A stretch of DNA of 8,192 bases from Metabacillus rhizolycopersici (GTDB taxonomy: Bacteria; Bacillota; Bacilli; Bacillales; Bacillaceae). The stretch covers positions 1 through 8,192 of the forward strand of contig NZ_JAIQUM010000132.1 of assembly GCF_020075705.1 (NCBI RefSeq), in the 5' to 3' direction. Shown one piece after another: positions 5,909 to 8,192 of the stretch. The notes under the pieces were generated by a model. It was not told where the DNA came from and did not search any database. It worked only from the letters and a program-made list of their open reading frames with translations. The number at the start of each line of letters is the position of its first letter. Position 1 is the stretch's first letter. The position numbers were made by a program, and so were the translations under genes.

Positions 5909-6034
5909 TCAACAGAAGAAATAAATCTCAAATTCGTGATGTGAGTGAAATTGAAAAGGATAGAAATCCACTCTCTGCATACGATAAGATTCAATAATCC
6001 ATTCAGCAAAAGACAAATTATTTCGATCTTCCAC
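5909..6034 (-). pseudogene. AraC-family regulator, N-terminal stub
   Basis: From a GTG at 6034 (AAAGG 10 nt upstream) the frame reads VEDRNNLSFAEWIIES, then YPFQFHSHHEFEIYFF, then CysTGA at 5909. 'FHxHHEFEIYF' is the typical first strand of the AraC-family cupin sensor domain. All sequence after it is gone, including the two DNA-binding helix-turn-helix units, out of a normal 270-300 residues. The frame is open upstream to 6103 with other possible starts, so the exact start is uncertain. It lies upstream of the AEC and sugar genes on the same strand and may once have regulated them. Confidence 0.65.
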
Positions 6035-6175
6035 AGCCCTCACGCCTTTCTTAAGCGTTGTAAAGCTTACATATATTTTACCCCTGCAGCATAAAAAAAA
6101 CATTCTCTGGAACTGCCTTCATTTTTAATGTTTTTGACTGATAGTGCTTTCCGATTAATAATTCCAGCAAAAAAA

Positions 6176-6212
6176 GAGAAAAAACCAACCATTTTACTGG
6201 CAGTTTTTTCTC
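6176..6212. terminator. Terminator hairpin after the gnd remnant
   Basis: GAGAAAAAAC (6176-6185) pairs perfectly with GTTTTTTCTC (6203-6212) over a 17-nt loop. On the minus strand it lies 22 bp after the stop of the 6-phosphogluconate dehydrogenase fragment and is followed by T-rich sequence, so it is probably that gene's original terminator. The stem is AT-rich, so its strength is uncertain. Confidence 0.5.
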
Positions 6213-6233
6213 ATATTAAGAAAACAAGGAATC

Positions 6234-6388
6234 TTACTCCATCCAGTTTGTATGGAAAATACCTTCTTTATCAATACGTTGGTACGTATGTGCACCAAAA
6301 TAGTCACGTTGTGCTTGTAATAGATTCGCTGGAAGCGTTTCTGTACGGTAGCTGTCATAATAAGCAATTGCGCTTGCAGAGGTAATTA
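6234..6388 (-). pseudogene. gnd: 6-phosphogluconate dehydrogenase, last ~50 codons
   Basis: The minus frame reads [16 protein letters not shown], then [18 protein letters not shown], then [12 protein letters not shown] and TAA. This is the highly conserved C-terminal tail of 6PGDH ([28 protein letters not shown]), which inserts into the partner subunit's active site in the dimer. The normal protein has about 470 residues. The NADP-binding domain and nearly all of the helical domain are absent. Similarity stops near 6380-6388, where it meets the TetR fragment running in the opposite direction. An ATG at 6428 opens the frame but lies in foreign sequence. A full gnd copy (gndA or gntZ) should exist elsewhere for the pentose phosphate or gluconate route. 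Confidence 0.85.
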
Positions 6389-6390
6389 AT

Positions 6391-6705
6391 GAGGAAACCA
6401 TTAAGGCTATTTTTTTATCAATCATCAAGTTTCAAACATCTATCAGTAACCAATGTAGACGAAGTTACGAGGCGTTTACACCCCAAATCGAAACGATTTT
6501 TAAACAGGAACTCCAAGCCTTTTTTTCAGAGTGGGCACAAAAGCAATGGTCTAATCAAAGCAAAACTGAGGTAGAGGTCTATGCGGTGATGTTAAGCTGG
6601 GCACTTTATGGAGCTGCGATGCATTGGATGCAAAATCAAACCTCACAACCAGAAGATTATGTAGAGCAAATACTGAATATCATAAAAATGGAAAATAATG
6701 GATAA
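6391..6705 (+). pseudogene. TetR-family regulator, C-terminal ligand-binding part only
   Basis: The plus frame from 6391 reads [20 protein letters not shown], then a charged helix with IETIFKQELQAFFSEWAQK, then YAVMLSWALYGAAMHWMQ and EDYVEQILNII, ending at TAA 6703-6705. 'LSWALYGAAMHWMQN...PEDYVEQI' is a typical last-two-helix dimer region of TetR-family proteins. About 105 codons remain of some 190. The N-terminal helix-turn-helix is absent and there is no start codon with an RBS. The two apparent ORFs in this stretch read other frames and are shadows. The left edge coincides with the truncated gnd end. Confidence 0.65.
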
Positions 6706-6777
6706 AGAAATGTTAATTTAATTTAAATTTATTTAAAGCTGACCTCATCAATTATATTTTCATTCTACAAATATTAT

Positions 6778-6809
6778 AGAGCCTGTTTTTTATATAAAAA
6801 ACAGGCTCT
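6778..6809. terminator. Perfect 32-bp palindrome, bidirectional terminator
   Basis: The left half 6778-6793 (AGAGCCTGTTTTTTAT) is the exact reverse complement of the right half 6794-6809. Folded, it gives a stem of about 14 bp with a GC-rich base (AGAGCCTG) and a U/A-rich upper part. It sits 72 bp after the TetR remnant's stop codon. A second short palindrome, CTCTTAAGAG (6806-6815), overlaps its right foot. There is no long T run outside the stem, so attenuation rather than strong termination is possible. Confidence 0.6.
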
Positions 6810-7080
6810 TAAGAGTGCCTTGGTATACTACATATAACTGCTCTTTACTTTTTTACTGATAGAATAACGTTTTTTTCATTTTGGGGGAAGTTTGTTTGGT
6901 TAACTTGATGGGCATGTGACGGGACCCCTTTATGGGGGTATTTCAGACGAATAATCAAGCAAGAAAAAATGCTGTTGAACAAAACATTATGAATCGGAGT
7001 AAAAGAAATTGTAGAGATGATTGGAAATGCTTAAACTTTCAGTTATCGTTTCACCGATGTTTTTATTATCCACTGTAATA
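6810..7080. other. Stretch without a recognised gene
   Basis: No ORF with a credible ribosome binding site and family resemblance was seen on either strand. A hairpin ACCCC (6924-6928)/GGGGT (6935-6939) stands in a locally GC-rich patch (6909-6939) unlike the AT-rich surroundings. A 49-codon plus-strand frame starts at the ATG 6933 inside that hairpin and ends at 7079 (begins MGVFQTNNQARKN); it has GGGACCCC rather than an RBS upstream and I do not call it. The patch could be the end of an insertion sequence. Confidence 0.35.
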
Positions 7081-7185
7081 CTACATTACATCTTCTTGTA
7101 CTAGTTCTTCAGCACTCGCATTTGTTACTGTAAATCCACTAAGTACTAAGAATGATACAAGAGCTATTAATAATTTTTTCTTTAT
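7081..7185 (-). pseudogene. Small secreted-peptide precursor with lost start codon
   Basis: The minus frame reads KKKLLIALVSFLVLSGF, then TVTNASA, then EELVQEDVM and TAG. This is a textbook Sec signal peptide: a basic n-region, a 16-residue hydrophobic core and a c-region ending in Ala-Ser-Ala. Nine residues follow the expected cleavage site. The codon in the start position (7185-7183), 5 nt after GAGAGG, is ATA, and the codon before it is ATT. An ATG-to-ATA change would explain this, although rare ATT or ATA initiation cannot be excluded. The total is about 34 residues, the size of Phr-type or other exported signalling peptides, but it could equally be the beginning of a truncated secreted protein. 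It lies 26 bp after an upstream small frame ending at 7212. Confidence 0.42.
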
Positions 7186-7211
7186 AATTTCCTCTCTTTT
7201 TTTATTAGATG

Positions 7212-7343
7212 TTATAATTTTACATTAAAATCACAAATTCCTTCTACTTCATAAAGAGTTTTACAAAAATTAGAATTTTTCAACCCTAAAGATGCTAATG
7301 TAAGTATATTAATAGAACTACAAAATTTATAAAAATAGGAACT
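7212..7343 (-). other. Open frame without start codon, possible frameshifted 3' half of a small gene
   Basis: After a TAG the frame reads SSYFYKFCSSINILTLASLG, then LKNSNFCKTLYEVEGICDFN, then VKL and TAA, 43 residues with no ATG, GTG or RBS-supported TTG. The composition is protein-like. A single frameshift within the overlap (7295-7343) would join it to the RBS-equipped start at 7363, giving a protein of roughly 50 residues. It is unrecognised. It immediately precedes the signal-peptide frame at 7185. Confidence 0.22.
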
Positions 7344-7363
7344 CTATTAATATTCATTCGCAT
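7295..7363 (-). CDS. Tiny ORF with good ribosome binding site (22 aa)
   Basis: The frame starts MRMNINRVPIFINFVVLLIY and ends LH then TAG. GAGGGGG lies 3-5 nt before the ATG at 7363, and a second ATG two codons in (7357) has better spacing. The centre is hydrophobic (VPIFINFVVLLIYL), so it could insert in the membrane. It overlaps the end of the upstream small ORF (7347-7454) by 17 nt, consistent with translational coupling. It may instead be the 5' part of a frameshifted gene continuing in the frame that ends at 7212. Unrecognised. Confidence 0.25.
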   Translation of the reverse strand: MRMNINRVPIFINFVVLLIYLH

Positions 7364-7454
7364 AAACCCCCTCTTTTTTATGCAGTTGCAAAGCTTCTTC
7401 AGAGGCCAAAAACGTTGATCCATCAACAATCAAGAAAATAGTGCTCTCTCTCAT
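7347..7454 (-). CDS. Small hypothetical protein (35 aa)
   Basis: The frame runs MRESTIFLIVDGSTFLASEE, then ALQLHKKEGVYANEY and TAA. The start is well supported: GAGAGGATGGGGTG lies directly before AAA-ATG. It begins 2 nt after the stop of the upstream 23-codon ORF and overlaps the next one, which suggests one polycistronic unit running from dnaB. Residues 6-16 are a short hydrophobic strand (IFLIVDGSTFL) and the C-terminus is charged. I recognise no family. It could also be part of a longer protein broken by a frameshift. Confidence 0.38.
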   Translation of the reverse strand: MRESTIFLIVDGSTFLASEEALQLHKKEGVYANEY

Positions 7455-7456
7455 TT

Positions 7457-7528
7457 TCACCCCATCCTCTCAAAATACCCCGCTATAGCTGGAAAGCTCA
7501 TAAACTCCTTCCTCATCTCCCGAAACAT
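7457..7528 (-). CDS. Tiny ORF downstream of the 111-aa gene (23 aa)
   Basis: The frame reads MFREMRKEFMSFPAIAGYFE then RMG and TGA. An AGGGTGAT sequence lies a few nt before the ATG at 7528, 17 nt after the stop of the 111-aa gene. It is amphipathic with a basic start. Its last codons contain the ribosome binding site of the next ORF (7454). Unrecognised; it may be a leader-type peptide or chance. Confidence 0.28.
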   Translation of the reverse strand: MFREMRKEFMSFPAIAGYFERMG

Positions 7529-7545
7529 AATCACCCTATTCCCTC

Positions 7546-7881
7546 TTACAACTCGAAATCCAGCGAATACTCGTGACAGTTCAATGGAGCTTGATGAAAT
7601 GTTTCGAGATAAAATTGGATTGCCTTTTGCCCGCTCTCAGCAAAAATAAACACAAAATTACTCTGGTTCATCTTCAGTGAGTAGATACCAACCTTATGAA
7701 AACCTAATACATTGTTTTCAATCAATTCCTCTACTTTCTGATGATCCGCTTGGTCAAAATCTATTTTAGATATATTGTCATCCAATGAATTTTTCCCCTC
7801 TTCTAGTAAATGATGGATGTAATGGGCCAATGATGATTCTTCAAAACGTATAGAATCCAGGTAAAGATCTTTCACAATCAC
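7546..7881 (-). CDS. Conserved-looking hypothetical protein (111 aa) next to DnaB
   Basis: I place the start at the GTG at 7881 because GAGGTG lies 7 nt before it. A TTG at 7896 extends the frame by five codons but overlaps that RBS. The protein reads IVKDLYLDSIRFEESSLAHY, then a helix-rich acidic middle (LEEGKNSLDD, ADHQKVEELIENNVLGFHKV), then a beta-rich C-terminus (GIYSLKMNQSNFVFIFAESG, AIQFYLETF) ending SLDFEL. No signal peptide or membrane segment is seen. It looks like a small cytoplasmic alpha/beta protein. It is 54 bp after the dnaB stop on the same strand with no terminator between, so the two are probably co-transcribed. I do not recognise the family; the setting suggests a replication- or element-related role, which is only inference. 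Confidence 0.7.
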   Translation of the reverse strand: MIVKDLYLDSIRFEESSLAHYIHHLLEEGKNSLDDNISKIDFDQADHQKVEELIENNVLGFHKVGIYSLKMNQSNFVFIFAESGQKAIQFYLETFHQAPLNCHEYSLDFEL

Positions 7882-7935
7882 GTGATAACACCTCAATATG
7901 AGAATTTTTATCGCCTTTGGTCTTCGTTCTTTAGG

Positions 7936-8192
7936 TCATTCAAGGGTTAGACGCTGTTCCTTTTGCTCCTCAATCTTTCCTGTATACTCGTTGTAATTCA
8001 CTGCGATGGTTCCAACTGGACCATTTCGGTTTTTTGAAACGATGATTTCTAGCGTTTGATCCTGGGAGTCCTTGTCATAATATGCTTCACGATACAAGAA
8101 CAAAATGACATCGGCGTCCTGTTCAACACTGCCCGATTCTCGAATATCTGACATCATCGGCCGTTTATTGGCTCTTGATTCCACTGATCGAT
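7936..8192 (-). CDS. dnaB: DnaB-type replicative DNA helicase, C-terminal part (5' end outside the window)
   Basis: The visible 84 codons read [20 protein letters not shown], then [19 protein letters not shown], then [20 protein letters not shown] and [18 protein letters not shown]. The [21 protein letters not shown] block is the H4 motif of the RecA-fold helicase domain of hexameric DnaB, and KNRNGPVGT is the arginine-finger-containing final strand region. DnaB unwinds DNA ahead of the replication fork and recruits primase. The tail ends soon after the fold, and the 'ESRANKRP' and '[14 protein letters not shown]' versions differ from the chromosomal Bacillus enzyme ('EQRQDKRP...'). This fits a phage-, plasmid- or ICE-type copy. 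Walker A and the N-terminal domain lie beyond the edge, so completeness cannot be judged. Confidence 0.9.
   Translation of the reverse strand, partial: RSVESRANKRPMMSDIRESGSVEQDADVILFLYREAYYDKDSQDQTLEIIVSKNRNGPVGTIAVNYNEYTGKIEEQKEQRLTLE

Noticed and set aside
6128..6574. Two plus-strand ORFs (6128-6385 and 6389-6574)
   Set aside because: The first is antisense to the gnd tail and crosses a terminator. The second reads the wrong frame of the TetR fragment, whose real frame has no start codon.
6933..7079. A 49-codon plus-strand ORF (MGVFQTNNQARKN...)
   Set aside because: Its start lies in a GC hairpin without a ribosome binding site, and the sequence matches no known family.
1..8192. CRISPR array, tRNA or rRNA genes, T-box or other known riboswitch
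   Set aside because: No regularly spaced direct repeats, cloverleaf-type sequences, T-box motif or recognisable aptamer cores were seen on either strand by eye.

Overview
The window looks like chromosomal DNA of a low-GC, spore-former-type Firmicute (Bacillus, Priestia or Peribacillus kind). It is AT-rich, has strong AGGAGG-type ribosome binding sites and T-tailed terminators, carries a perfect match to the Bacillus CcpA cre consensus, and every recognisable protein resembles Bacillaceae families. This is inference from sequence style; no species marker is present. Nearly all genes lie on the minus strand.

From left to right: (1) 1-628 holds the start of an IS3-family OrfB remnant, a strong bidirectional terminator and a second terminator that closes the minus-strand MFS unit. 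(2) 629-1825 is an intact MFS efflux-type transporter. (3) 1870 to about 2446 is a broken IS6-family insertion sequence whose left inverted repeat ends 44 bp from the MFS start codon and may supply its promoter. (4) 2508-4669 is a decayed sugar-catabolism unit: an intact TIM-barrel sugar isomerase/epimerase with an extended -10 promoter and a cre site, then the C-terminal third of a Gfo/Idh/MocA oxidoreductase, then a second TIM-barrel gene with a stop at codon 19. (5) 4775-5680 is an intact AEC-family (auxin efflux carrier type) transporter. (6) About 5800-6810 is genomic rubble: an AraC N-terminal stub, the last 50 codons of 6-phosphogluconate dehydrogenase, and the C-terminal 105 codons of a TetR regulator. 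The last two are fused head to head at one junction. (7) 6810-7545 has no large gene but holds several very short minus-strand frames with ribosome binding sites and a signal-peptide-like frame that has lost its start codon. (8) 7546-8192 is a conserved-looking 111-aa unknown protein and the C-terminus of a DnaB-type replicative helicase of the divergent kind often seen on mobile elements.

Functionally, the oxidoreductase plus two TIM-barrel proteins, an AraC regulator and a carrier would fit a catabolic route for an oxidised sugar, polyol or glycoside under carbon catabolite control. That route is now mostly broken, leaving one enzyme and the AEC carrier intact. The right end may be the edge of an integrated replicating element. 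No tRNA, rRNA or CRISPR array was seen. I saw no complete novel defence or mobile system. The most worthwhile leads are the cluster of short ORFs beside dnaB, the IS6 outward promoter, and the cre-controlled orphan isomerase.
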